Part shown: one piece after another, positions 8,052-15,806 of the stretch
How the letters are laid out: each line of letters begins with the position of its first letter
Position numbering within the stretch: the stretch's first letter is position 1
DNA from: CAIQPV01 sp964480365
GTDB lineage: Bacteria; Pseudomonadota; Gammaproteobacteria; Burkholderiales; Gallionellaceae
Length of the DNA stretch: 64,000 bases
Direction of reading: 5' to 3'
Assembly (NCBI GenBank): GCA_964480365.1
Contig: CAYZPM010000017.1
Location: forward strand, 1 to 64,000
Notes under the pieces: generated by a model
Told to the model about the DNA's origin: nothing
Databases searched by the model: none
What the model saw: only the letters and a program-made list of their open reading frames with translations
Position numbers and translations under genes: made by a program

Positions 8052-9581
8052 TCATTGGAGCTTGATAAGCGGCTTGCCCGTCATTTCTGGCGGTTGCGGC
8101 AGGCCCATCATGGCGAGCAGGGTAGGTGCGACATCTTGCAACGCGCCGCCGTCTATCATGCTTGCCTTGCGGCCTATGTACAAGAACGGCACCCGGTTCA
8201 GGGTATGCGCGGTATGAGGTTGGTGCGTCGTGCGGTCTATCATTTGCTCGGCATTGCCGTGGTCGGCGGTGATCAGCACTTCGCCGCCGCATTCCAGCAT
8301 CGCGCCCACCACGCGACCGATGCACACATCCAGCGCCTCGATGGCCTTGACCGCCGCTTCCAGAATGCCGGTGTGGCCGACCATGTCGCAATTGGCGTAG
8401 TTGCAGATAATGGCCTGATATTGCCCACTGCGAATCGCTGCTTCGAGTTTGTCGGTGACTTCGACCGCGTTCATCTCCGGTTGCAGGTCGTAGGTCGCCA
8501 CCTTGGGCGACGGTACCAGAATGCGGTCTTCGCCGGGATAGGGCTGCTCCGTGCCACCGTTGAAAAAGTAAGTGACATGCGCATATTTTTCCGTTTCCGC
8601 GATGCGCAATTGTTTGAAACCAAGACTGGCAACATATTCGCCGAAACCGTTGTGGATGGCCGATGGAGAGAAGGCCGCAGGCAAGTGGCTGAAGTCATCG
8701 CCGTAGCTGCTCAGCATGACGTAGTCCGCCAATTTTGGAAAACGCTCGCGCGTAAATTTGTCGAATGCCGCATCAGTCAGGGCGCGGGTCATCTCGCGTG
8801 CGCGGTCGGCGCGGAAATTCATGAATACCGCAGCGTCTCCGTCCTGCATGGGAGCCGGTGCGCCGATAACTGTACACTTTACAAATTCATCGTTCTCGTC
8901 GCGTGCATAGGCCTGTTGCAAACCTTCTACAGCCGTGGCTGCGCTGAATGCAGCCTTGCCTTGAGTCAGCATATCGTAAGCCGGTTGCACGCGCTCCCAG
9001 CGGTTATCCCGATCCATCGCATAGTAGCGCCCGACGATGGAAGCGATGCGCCCGACGCCGAGCGCGACGCATTTATCCTGCAATCGTTGCAGCGATTGTT
9101 CGGCGCTGCGCGGTGGTGTATCGCGCCCGTCGAGAAATGCGTGCAGGAATATCTTGTGCAGCCCGGATTTTGCCGCCAGCTCCAGCAGGGCATGAATATG
9201 ATCTTCGTGGCTATGCACGCCGCCGGGCGAAAGCAGTCCCATGATGTGTAGCGCCGTGCCGTGTTCCTTTGCCTGCGCGATGGCATGGGTGAAAGCCGGA
9301 TTGGAGTTGAAACTGCCGTCCTGAATCGCCACATCCACGCGCGTGAGTTCCTGATAAATCACCCGCCCCGCGCCGATGTTGAGATGCCCGACCTCGGAAT
9401 TGCCCATCTGCCCCTTGGGTAAACCCACCGACAATTCGGAGGCGTTAATCAGCGTATGCGGGTAGGCATTCCATAGCCGATCCCAGTTCGGTTTGCGCGC
9501 ATTAGCGATGGCATTGTGATCCGGGTCTTCGCTGTAACCGAAGCCGTCGAGGATGAGAAGTAAAACAGGAGTGGCTTTCAT
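8052..9581 (-). CDS. gpmI: 2,3-bisphosphoglycerate-independent phosphoglycerate mutase
   Basis: A 509-residue cytoplasmic enzyme that interconverts 3- and 2-phosphoglycerate in glycolysis using two Mn ions. The N-terminal metal Asp is in LLILDGFGYSED and the phospho-acceptor Ser is in QMGNSEVGHLNIGAGR (about residue 64). The domain-joining DGRDTPPRSAEQSL and the C-terminal TADHGNAEQM metal site are intact. The length is typical of GpmI. The start at 9581 is followed directly by MKATPVLLLILDG. Confidence 0.95.
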   Translation of the reverse strand: MKATPVLLLILDGFGYSEDPDHNAIANARKPNWDRLWNAYPHTLINASELSVGLPKGQMGNSEVGHLNIGAGRVIYQELTRVDVAIQDGSFNSNPAFTHAIAQAKEHGTALHIMGLLSPGGVHSHEDHIHALLELAAKSGLHKIFLHAFLDGRDTPPRSAEQSLQRLQDKCVALGVGRIASIVGRYYAMDRDNRWERVQPAYDMLTQGKAAFSAATAVEGLQQAYARDENDEFVKCTVIGAPAPMQDGDAAVFMNFRADRAREMTRALTDAAFDKFTRERFPKLADYVMLSSYGDDFSHLPAAFSPSAIHNGFGEYVASLGFKQLRIAETEKYAHVTYFFNGGTEQPYPGEDRILVPSPKVATYDLQPEMNAVEVTDKLEAAIRSGQYQAIICNYANCDMVGHTGILEAAVKAIEALDVCIGRVVGAMLECGGEVLITADHGNAEQMIDRTTHQPHTAHTLNRVPFLYIGRKASMIDGGALQDVAPTLLAMMGLPQPPEMTGKPLIKLQ

Positions 9582-9656
9582 AGGGAAGTTGTATCAGAAT
9601 ATAAGGGTGTGCTAATCTTTCTCAGATTAGTCATTCTAGCCGAATTTTTAAGCAAC

Positions 9657-9723
9657 TACCGTATTGTCGATGCGGAATACAGGCAGCGTAGCGAAGCCGA
9701 TAGTCTTAGCGCAATACGGTATT
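9657..9723. promoter_or_regulatory. inverted repeat ACCGTATTG/CAATACGGT upstream of the ArsR gene
   Basis: Exact 9-bp inverted arms flank about 47 nt, ending 46 bases before the ArsR-family start codon. The loop holds a shorter GCAGCGTAGCGAAGC repeat. It could be an autoregulatory operator pair, since ArsR dimers bind inverted repeats near their own promoter. It could also be another dispersed repeat. No second copy was seen in the window. Confidence 0.35.
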
Positions 9724-9768
9724 CATGGTATTTGACTACCGGATCAACAGGAAGAGGGAAAGGTAAAT

Positions 9769-10068
9769 ATGACAAAACTAATCGATAGAGACGAAGATAT
9801 TTTGCAGGCCTCGCTGGCAATCAAGGCCATCGCCCATCCCTTGCGCCTGAAAATACTGTGTGTTCTGGGTGACAAGGAAGTCAGCGTGCAGGACATCGTC
9901 GCCGATGTAGGCACTTCACAGAGCAACATCTCGCAGCACTTGGCCATCCTGCGCGACAAGGGCGTGCTCGCCACGCGCAAGGACGCCAACCGCGTCTATT
10001 ACCGCATCGGCGACCCGCGCACTATCAAGCTGGTTGGTATGATGCGCGAGGTGTTTTGCACCGTGTAG
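9769..10068 (+). CDS. ArsR-family winged-helix regulator
   Basis: This 99-residue protein is a single winged helix-turn-helix domain. The recognition region reads VGTSQSNISQHLAILRDKGVL (about 45-65) and the wing is TRKDANRVYYRI. No Cys metal-site motif (ELCVCDL) is present, so it is not a classical arsenic or cadmium sensor. It resembles the SoxR/BigR-type group tied to sulfur or redox genes. GGAAAGG precedes the ATG. The DUF2892 protein and, further on, a rhodanese lie downstream, which fits a sulfur-related role by inference only. Confidence 0.85.
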   Translation: MTKLIDRDEDILQASLAIKAIAHPLRLKILCVLGDKEVSVQDIVADVGTSQSNISQHLAILRDKGVLATRKDANRVYYRIGDPRTIKLVGMMREVFCTV

Positions 10069-10207
10069 TACGTAGATCAACGCGATAGAAGCAAGCACCA
10101 ACCGATTTTGCTCACCGTGCTGATGCTGGTGGTGATTCAGGCTGCATTACGTTATTCTGTATCGGAAAATCAGGTAGGATTTTTCATCAAGCAAAGGAGC
10201 AGCATTA

Positions 10208-10417
10208 GTGTGCGCTGAACGCATCGCCCATATCGCCGCAGGATTTTTCGTCCTGCTGTCACTGTTGTTAGGTGCGGAAGCCAGCCCGTTGTTGGTCAGC
10301 AAATATTTCCTAATCCGGGGTGGCACAATTGTCATGCCCGTTCAAAGCAGCTTCACCAACTTTTGCCCGCTCAGCAACATTCTGGCGAAGTTTGGTATCA
10401 AGGGGGCCTGTTGCTAA
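10208..10417 (+). CDS. DUF2892-type small membrane protein
   Basis: This 69-residue protein has a hydrophobic N-terminal helix (AAGFFVLLSLLLGAEASPL) and the C-terminal QSSFTNFCPLSNILAKFGIK signature of DUF2892 proteins, which often accompany ArsR regulators and rhodaneses. Translation most likely begins at GTG 10208, eight bases after AAAGGAG. The segment between the two helices (FLIRGGTIVMP) is unlike the usual hydrophobic sequence of the family, so the second membrane helix may be weak. The role is unknown. Confidence 0.65.
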   Translation: MCAERIAHIAAGFFVLLSLLLGAEASPLLVSKYFLIRGGTIVMPVQSSFTNFCPLSNILAKFGIKGACC

Positions 10418-12234
10418 AACAGGTCACCACCGCTCCGCGTTTGGCCCACTTCAGTCTGATTTTCGTCGGGCTGATGTGGGTTTTGCCGTTTCTGTACTAT
10501 CACCACGCTTATCCACTCACTACGTTCTATCAGGAATGGGGAGCGGCTGTGCTCGGCCTGTGTGCCATGCCTTTGCTGGTGACACGGCGCTATTGGCAGC
10601 AGCCGGAAGTGCCGCGTATTGTCCTGTTGCCTATCGGGTTGATACTGCTTGTTCTGGTGCAGTTTGCTTGTGGCAAGATAGTCTATTTTAGTCAGACGCT
10701 GCTGGTTACCTTGTATCTGCTGTGGGCAGCGTTGCTCATCATGTTGGGGCAGCGCCTGCGTGAGGAATTGGGTCTGCCTGTGCTGGCCACAGCACTGGCC
10801 GCTTTTCTGTTGCTGGGTGCGGAATTGAGCACTCTGGTAGGTGTATTGCAACATTTTCATTGGCGCAGCTTTCTTGATTCTGTGGTGTCAGTCAAAACCT
10901 CCTTGGCCGTGATTGGCAACATGGGACAACCTAATCACTTTGCCAATTACATTTCGCTGGGCTTGATCTCACTCGGCTTGTTGCATACCCGCTGGCAACT
11001 GCGTGCTTGGCAGGCAGCATTGCTTACGGCATTGCTGGCTACGCCGATGTTATTCGTTCTGGTATTGAGCGGTTCGCGCAGTGCAGGTCTGTACTTGTTG
11101 TTCATGGTTGGCATAGCATTCCTGTGGCAACGCCGCGATAAATCCAATCGGCCCTTGCTGAATTACAGCCTGTTGCTGGTGCTGGGCTTCGGTTTGATGC
11201 ATTTCGTGGTGCAAATCCCTGGACTGTCAGGAGATTATGGCAGCGTGACGACACTGAACCGCGCAGTTGAGGCGGTAGCCAGTTTCGAGGGGAGCAGCAG
11301 CGTGGCTGCGGGAGACGTCGGCGTGACGGAGCGCAGCATCCGGCTCCATATATGGTATGAGGCGTGGCTGATCTTCACCCAGTTTCCTTTGCTGGGGGCC
11401 GGATTCGGGCAGTTCGGTTGGCAGCATTTTCTGCTCGGGCCATCGCTGCACAACACCAGCATCACTGGCTTGTATAACAACGCACATAACCTCGTGATGC
11501 AGACAGCCGCAGAAATGGGCTTGGCCGGCTTGCTTGTAATATTTGGTACGCTGACGCTATGGCTTCGGCAGTTACGCAGTGCGCCGTACACTATCTATTA
11601 TTGGTGGGGGGGCGGCTTGCTGGCCGTGCTGGCTATTCACAGCCTGCTGGAATATCCGTTGTGGTATGCCTATTTTCTTGGTGTGGCGGCCCTGACTCTG
11701 GGGATGCTGGACAGAACTACTTATCGTCTGGAATTGCGCAACGTGGGGCGTTTATCGGTAGTTTCGGTATTGTTGATCGGTGTGTTGTCCATGACGCAGG
11801 TGTGGCAGGGTTACCGTATTCTGGAGAACCTGACATCCTCACGATCTGCATCATTCAATGAGCTTTTCAATGAGTGGATGGAGGTGCAGAAGCAGGTGTT
11901 GTTACAACCCTTTGTCGAGGTGGCGCTGAATAGCCTGAAGGAGGTGCGTGTTGATAATCTGGCTGACACGCGTGAGATGAATGAACGCGTGATGCATTAC
12001 GTGCCGATCGGCTCGGAGGTGTACCGCGAGGCATTGATGATGGCGTCGGCTGGTGAGCAGGCTGCGGCACAGTTGCAGTTGGAGCGCGCCATCTGGGCTT
12101 TTCCTGAAGGATTCCCGGCGGCGCTTGAGCAGTTGCGCTCTTTTGCACAGAAAGACCCCGCACACTTCGCCGCTCTGTTAGAATTTGCGCCCAAAAAATA
12201 CGAGGAGTATAAACTTGCAGTTCATACAAAGTAA
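10411..12234 (+). CDS. PglL-like pilin O-oligosaccharyltransferase / O-antigen ligase family
   Basis: About 607 residues with 10-12 membrane helices. The central Wzy_C region contains RLHIWYEAWLIF...PLLGAGFGQF and, in the periplasmic loop, NNAHNLVMQTAAEMG, whose His is the catalytic residue in WaaL/PglL enzymes. HSLLEYPLWYAYFL and the soluble C-terminal tail match PglL-type O-oligosaccharyltransferases, which move lipid-linked glycans onto pilin Ser/Thr. The start is probably TTG 10411 after AAGGGGG, overlapping the previous stop. The MSHA pilin locus 9 kb downstream offers a likely acceptor. WaaL or Wzy activity is the alternative. Confidence 0.75.
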   Translation: MLKQVTTAPRLAHFSLIFVGLMWVLPFLYYHHAYPLTTFYQEWGAAVLGLCAMPLLVTRRYWQQPEVPRIVLLPIGLILLVLVQFACGKIVYFSQTLLVTLYLLWAALLIMLGQRLREELGLPVLATALAAFLLLGAELSTLVGVLQHFHWRSFLDSVVSVKTSLAVIGNMGQPNHFANYISLGLISLGLLHTRWQLRAWQAALLTALLATPMLFVLVLSGSRSAGLYLLFMVGIAFLWQRRDKSNRPLLNYSLLLVLGFGLMHFVVQIPGLSGDYGSVTTLNRAVEAVASFEGSSSVAAGDVGVTERSIRLHIWYEAWLIFTQFPLLGAGFGQFGWQHFLLGPSLHNTSITGLYNNAHNLVMQTAAEMGLAGLLVIFGTLTLWLRQLRSAPYTIYYWWGGGLLAVLAIHSLLEYPLWYAYFLGVAALTLGMLDRTTYRLELRNVGRLSVVSVLLIGVLSMTQVWQGYRILENLTSSRSASFNELFNEWMEVQKQVLLQPFVEVALNSLKEVRVDNLADTREMNERVMHYVPIGSEVYREALMMASAGEQAAAQLQLERAIWAFPEGFPAALEQLRSFAQKDPAHFAALLEFAPKKYEEYKLAVHTK

Positions 12235-12625
12235 TATCTGGTTGGTGTTAATCGCGGTGAGCAGCGGCATGATGTTGCTATGGTCTTTTGTGGGCAATCG
12301 TCTGCGCGGGGTTAAAGAAGTGGACAATGCTGCCGCCCTGCAATTGATTAACCACAAGAATGCATTGGTGCTGGATGTGCGCGAAGAAAGTGAATTCAAA
12401 ATGGGCCATATCCGGGGCGCGAAGCTGATTCCGCTCATCAAGCTCAAGGATCGTATCGGCGAACTGGAGCGCTATCGCGAGCAGCCCATCGTGATTGTTT
12501 GCCGTAGCGGCAATCGTTCGGCTACGGCAAGCGCGTTGTTGGGCAATCGCGAGTTTGGGCAGACATACAGCCTGACGGGCGGTATGATGGCTTGGCAGAA
12601 GTCCGACTTGCCGGTGGAAAAATGA
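12215..12625 (+). CDS. membrane-anchored rhodanese-like sulfurtransferase
   Basis: 136 residues: an N-terminal membrane helix (about 5-25, NIWLVLIAVSSGMMLLW) followed by one rhodanese domain with active-site loop CRSGNRS (about residue 94). Such proteins carry persulfide sulfur. I place the start at TTG 12215 because GAGGAG lies just upstream. An upstream ATG would give an implausible charged leader. It overlaps the end of the PglL-like gene by 20 nt and is followed closely by grxC and secB, the common proteobacterial rhodanese-grxC-secB-gpsA arrangement. Confidence 0.88.
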   Translation: MQFIQSNIWLVLIAVSSGMMLLWSFVGNRLRGVKEVDNAAALQLINHKNALVLDVREESEFKMGHIRGAKLIPLIKLKDRIGELERYREQPIVIVCRSGNRSATASALLGNREFGQTYSLTGGMMAWQKSDLPVEK

Positions 12626-12641
12626 AGTCTGGAATTGTGCA

Positions 12642-12914
12642 ATGAATACCAAAGTGCTGATGTATTGCACGGAAGTGTGCCCGTATTGCGTGCGTGCCGA
12701 GCGATTATTACGTGCGAAGGGCGTGGTGGAAATCGAGAAAATACGCGTAGACCTGCAACCGGAGTCGCGTGTTACGATGATGGAAAAAACCGGGCGGCGC
12801 ACCGTGCCGCAGATATACATCGGTAATTGCCATGTCGGCGGCTATGATGAACTTGCGGCGCTGGAACATAGCGGAGAATTGGCCAAGCTATTGGCGGGTA
12901 ATAACGTTAATTAA
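12642..12914 (+). CDS. grxC: glutaredoxin 3
   Basis: This 90-residue glutaredoxin has the dithiol active site CPYC at residues 13-16, the TVPQIYI cis-Pro segment and the glutathione-binding GGYDELAALE helix. It reduces disulfides and mixed glutathione disulfides in the cytoplasm. It is part of the rhodanese-grxC-secB-gpsA run. The family assignment is firm. Confidence 0.93.
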   Translation: MNTKVLMYCTEVCPYCVRAERLLRAKGVVEIEKIRVDLQPESRVTMMEKTGRRTVPQIYIGNCHVGGYDELAALEHSGELAKLLAGNNVN

Positions 12915-12932
12915 AAACTTGAGGATAAAATA

Positions 12933-13418
12933 ATGAACGAAACAGCAGCATCCCAACAAGCAGCGTCTCAACAACCCATGTTTAACATTGAGAAATTATA
13001 TGTAAAAGATTTGTCGCTGGAGATTCCTCACGCTCCGGGAGTTTTTCTGGAACGTGAGCAGCCACAGATCGAGCTGCAATTAAACACCCAAGCTGCGAGC
13101 GTCAATGAAGGCGTGTTTGAGGTTACCGTTACCGTTACGGTCACTGCCAAGCTGGCGGAAAAGAACCAGGTGATGTTCCTGATTGAGGCCAAGCAGGCAG
13201 GCATTTTCCAATTGCGCAACCTGCCGCCGGAAGAACAAGAAACCGTGCTGGGTGTCGTTTGTCCCAATATCCTCTACCCCTACCTCAGAGAAGTAGTGTC
13301 GGATGTGGCGGTTCGCGCCGGATTCGCGCCGGTGCTTCTCAACCCGATCAATTTTGAGGCGCTGTACCAGCAACAGAAACAACAGCAAGTAGAAGTTGCG
13401 CCCGCTATCACGCATTGA
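12933..13418 (+). CDS. secB: protein-export chaperone SecB
   Basis: 161 residues, with the SecB fold signature from NIEKLYVKDLSLEIPHAP through LEREQPQIELQLN and the CPNILYPYLREVVSDVAVRAGF segment. SecB tetramers keep preproteins unfolded and deliver them to SecA. TTGAGGATAAAATA precedes the ATG. A Gln-rich C-terminal tail (QQQKQQQ) follows the core. It is co-directional with grxC and overlaps nothing. Confidence 0.95.
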   Translation: MNETAASQQAASQQPMFNIEKLYVKDLSLEIPHAPGVFLEREQPQIELQLNTQAASVNEGVFEVTVTVTVTAKLAEKNQVMFLIEAKQAGIFQLRNLPPEEQETVLGVVCPNILYPYLREVVSDVAVRAGFAPVLLNPINFEALYQQQKQQQVEVAPAITH

Positions 13419-13419
13419 A

Positions 13420-13914
13420 ATGAGCCTCCTCCAACGTTGCTCAGAAAAAGCCCTGTCCAAACTTAGGACAGGGATTCGAACTGTGCTCGTTTTTTTCATT
13501 GCTGTGCTAATGGCAACGGGTTCTGCGCATGCGGCAGATTATGTCTCAGTAGCGGATAGCGCCGCCGTCCTTTACGACGCGCCCTCGCTCAAGGCGAAAA
13601 AAATATTTGTGGCCAGCCGCTACTTGCCGCTGGAGCAGGTGGTCAATCTGGATAATTGGGTCAAGGTACGCGACAGTTCCGGCGGCTTGGCCTGGATTGA
13701 AAAGCGGGCCTTGAGCAACAAGCGTTTCGTGATCGTGACAGTAGCTCTTGCCGCCATACGCCAAGCGCCTGAAGAAAAAGCAGCCGTGGCTGCCCAAGTG
13801 AAACAGCAAGTGGCGCTGGAATGGCTGGAAAACACCGGCACAGGTTGGCTCAAGGTGCGTCATCTGGACGGTGCCACAGGTTATGTTAAATCCACCGAAG
13901 TGTGGGGCGATTGA
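13420..13914 (+). CDS. periplasmic SH3-domain protein
   Basis: 164 residues with a signal peptide (about 1-38, ending ATGSAHA) and two bacterial SH3-like repeats (about 40-95 and 100-160; VNLDNWVKVRDSSGGLAWI and TGTGWLKVRHLDGATGYV). Such proteins bind peptidoglycan or scaffold envelope proteins. The start at ATG 13420 lies one base after the secB stop. It is often found between secB and gpsA in betaproteobacteria. Confidence 0.8.
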   Translation: MSLLQRCSEKALSKLRTGIRTVLVFFIAVLMATGSAHAADYVSVADSAAVLYDAPSLKAKKIFVASRYLPLEQVVNLDNWVKVRDSSGGLAWIEKRALSNKRFVIVTVALAAIRQAPEEKAAVAAQVKQQVALEWLENTGTGWLKVRHLDGATGYVKSTEVWGD

Positions 13915-13934
13915 TGAACCGACTTATCTGTCAG

Positions 13935-13976
13935 TTAAGCCATCATTCCCGCGCATGCGCGGGAATGATGGCTTAA
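13935..13976. repeat. perfect 42-bp palindrome (short-form repeat A)
   Basis: Both arms are exact (TTAAGCCATCATTCCCGCGC and its complement), with the centre at 13955/13956. It sits between the SH3 protein and gpsA, where it would form a stable hairpin in RNA. It is a short form of the A family, in which the usual CGCAGGCG centre has become GCATGC. Confidence 0.85.
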
Positions 13977-13989
13977 TGGATAATCCGGG

Positions 13990-14979
13990 ATGAATGTCGC
14001 GGTGCTCGGCGCAGGTGCCTGGGGCACCGCGCTTGCCATCAGTCTGTCACCACGTCATCGTGTCACCCTGTGGGCGCGCGATGCGGAGCAAATCGCGGCG
14101 ATGTCCGCCAGCCTTCGCAACCTGCGCTACCTGCCGGAAATTCCGCTGCCGCCGGAATTGCATCTCACAGCCGACCTGAATGCCGCATTGGCCGATGCCG
14201 AACTGATATTGGCCGTCGTACCCATCGCCGCGCTACGCGCAACTCTGCGTCGAATCGCAGAACTGCCTAAGCCTATTCCAGTGATCTGGGCATGCAAGGG
14301 TTTTGAGGCGGATACTGCGAAATTGCCGCATCAGGTGGTAGCAGAATTACTGCCACAAAATTTTCTTCGTGGCGTGCTGTCTGGGCCGAGCTTCGCACAG
14401 GAAGTAGCGCGCGGCCTGCCTACTGCACTGACGTTGGCATCCGACGATGGCGAGTTTGCGCGGCAGACGGCGCAAAGCCTGCATCATGCGCGCCTGCGCA
14501 TTTATTCCAGCACCGACGTGGTTGGAGTGGAGGTGGGAGGAGCGGTCAAGAACGTTTTGGCCATCGCCGCCGGGATATCAGATGGCCTTGGCTTCGGGCA
14601 CAACGCGCGCGCTGCGCTGATTACGCGCGGCTTGGCCGAGATGACGCGGCTGGGTTTGAAACTGGGAGGCAGTGCGGAAACTCTGGGCGGGCTGTCCGGC
14701 GCGGGCGACCTGATTTTGACTTGCACCGGTGATTTATCACGTAACCGCCGCGTCGGCATGTCGCTGGCGCAACAACAGGCGCTACCAGATATCCTGCGCC
14801 AACTCGGCCATGTGGCGGAAGGCGTTTATACCGTGCGCGAAGTACACCAAATGGCGCAACGGCTGGGCGTGGACATGCCGATCTGTGCGGCAGTTTATCG
14901 CGTGTTATATGAACAAGTTTCGGCGGCAAGCGCGGTCGAAGATTTACTTAGTCGCACACCCAACAGCGAATTTAACTAG
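13990..14979 (+). CDS. gpsA: glycerol-3-phosphate dehydrogenase [NAD(P)+]
   Basis: This 329-residue enzyme reduces dihydroxyacetone phosphate to glycerol-3-phosphate for phospholipid synthesis. The N-terminal Rossmann loop is GAGAWGTALA (residues 7-16). SGPSFAQEVARGLPTA, the catalytic-Lys segment GGAVKNVLAIAAGI (about 190) and NARAALITRGLAEM follow. The length is typical. The gene ends 8 bases inside the convergent trmL. Confidence 0.95.
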   Translation: MNVAVLGAGAWGTALAISLSPRHRVTLWARDAEQIAAMSASLRNLRYLPEIPLPPELHLTADLNAALADAELILAVVPIAALRATLRRIAELPKPIPVIWACKGFEADTAKLPHQVVAELLPQNFLRGVLSGPSFAQEVARGLPTALTLASDDGEFARQTAQSLHHARLRIYSSTDVVGVEVGGAVKNVLAIAAGISDGLGFGHNARAALITRGLAEMTRLGLKLGGSAETLGGLSGAGDLILTCTGDLSRNRRVGMSLAQQQALPDILRQLGHVAEGVYTVREVHQMAQRLGVDMPICAAVYRVLYEQVSAASAVEDLLSRTPNSEFN

Positions 14980-15553
14980 TCCCCACAAACCCGCATTGCC
15001 GCCACGCCTCGAACACCGCAACCGCTACCGTGTTGGATAGATTCAGGCTACGGTTGTTGGGCAGCATGGGCAGACGCAGGCGCTGTTCCGGTGGCAACGA
15101 TTCCAATAGTTCGGCAGGCAGACCACGGCTTTCCGGGCCGAACAGCAGCGCATCTCCGGCTTGATAGTTCACTTCGTGGTAGGCTTGCGCACCCTTGGTG
15201 GTAAAAGCAAACAGGCGCCGGGAATCAATAAGTTCGCGTAGCGAAACGTTTGGCCCCTCTCCCTTTGGGGGAGGGTTCGAGTGGGGGAGACGGGCAGTGC
15301 AGCCGTCTTCACGTTGATTGTCAGGCTGTACTGACCGTCCCGGCAGCGTTTGCAGGCAGGCGGCAAGGTCATCATGTACGCGCATATTGGCGTATTCGTG
15401 GTAATCCAGTCCGGCGCGGCGCAACTGTTTATCATCCAGTTCGAATCCGAGCGGACGGATCAAGTGCAATTGCGCCCCGGTGTTGGCGCACAGACGGATA
15501 ATGTTGCCAGTGTTGGGCGGAATTTCGGGCTGGTACAAAATTACATTAAACAT
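14972..15553 (-). CDS. trmL: tRNA (cytidine/uridine-34-2'-O)-methyltransferase TrmL with extra internal segment
   Basis: A SPOUT methyltransferase that 2'-O-methylates the wobble base of tRNA-Leu. EIPPNTGNIIRLCANTG (residues 9-25), FGPESRGLPAELL and NNRSLNLSNTVAVAVFEAWR are the knotted-fold motifs. The family is about 155 aa, whereas this protein has 193. The surplus of roughly 35-40 residues (about 74-110, QPDNQREDG...NPPPKGEG...) lies between LQTLPGR and RRLFAFTTKG. It is encoded by a CCCTCTCC/GGGAGG repeat of intergenic type inserted in frame. Both flanks remain in frame, so the protein may still fold. It is convergent with gpsA, overlapping by 8 nt. Confidence 0.88.
   Translation of the reverse strand: MFNVILYQPEIPPNTGNIIRLCANTGAQLHLIRPLGFELDDKQLRRAGLDYHEYANMRVHDDLAACLQTLPGRSVQPDNQREDGCTARLPHSNPPPKGEGPNVSLRELIDSRRLFAFTTKGAQAYHEVNYQAGDALLFGPESRGLPAELLESLPPEQRLRLPMLPNNRSLNLSNTVAVAVFEAWRQCGFVGTS
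15251..15290. repeat. C-family hairpin repeat inside trmL
   Basis: CCCCTCTCCC-TTT-GGGGGAGGG lies within the trmL reading frame and resembles the intergenic copies at 431-457 and 15733-15770. Its presence explains the Pro/Gly/Glu-rich insertion in TrmL. Confidence 0.65.
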
Positions 15554-15678
15554 GGCTGTTTTTTATCTGTTGGCAAGCGTGTCTTCAGAAGTTGGCTACA
15601 ATGACGATATTAAATCCTTGATCGTCCAAGGCATAACATTTTGTGAGAAGATAAACTTGATCCCGGCTCGTCCGGTTT

Positions 15679-15770
15679 ACGGGCGTGGCAAATGTGCCAC
15701 CCATGATAATGCAACTTATCATGCCCGTTTCCCCCTCCCCATCCCTCCCCCGATGGGAGAGGGGGACAAG
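15679..15770. repeat. composite intergenic repeat E+C, uninterrupted copy
   Basis: CGGGCGTGGCAAATGTGCC... closes with ATGCCCGTTT and continues into CCCTCCCCC-GAT-GGGAGAGGG. This is the intact counterpart of the element at 319-457 and shows the pre-insertion sequence of hairpin B there. Confidence 0.7.
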
Positions 15771-15806
15771 GTCTAGCTTGCGAGTTTCACGTTAAAGGAA
15801 GATATT

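Noticed and set aside
7998..9251. 417-codon plus-strand frame opposite gpmI
   Set aside because: It is the shadow of a clearly intact gpmI gene with all active-site motifs.
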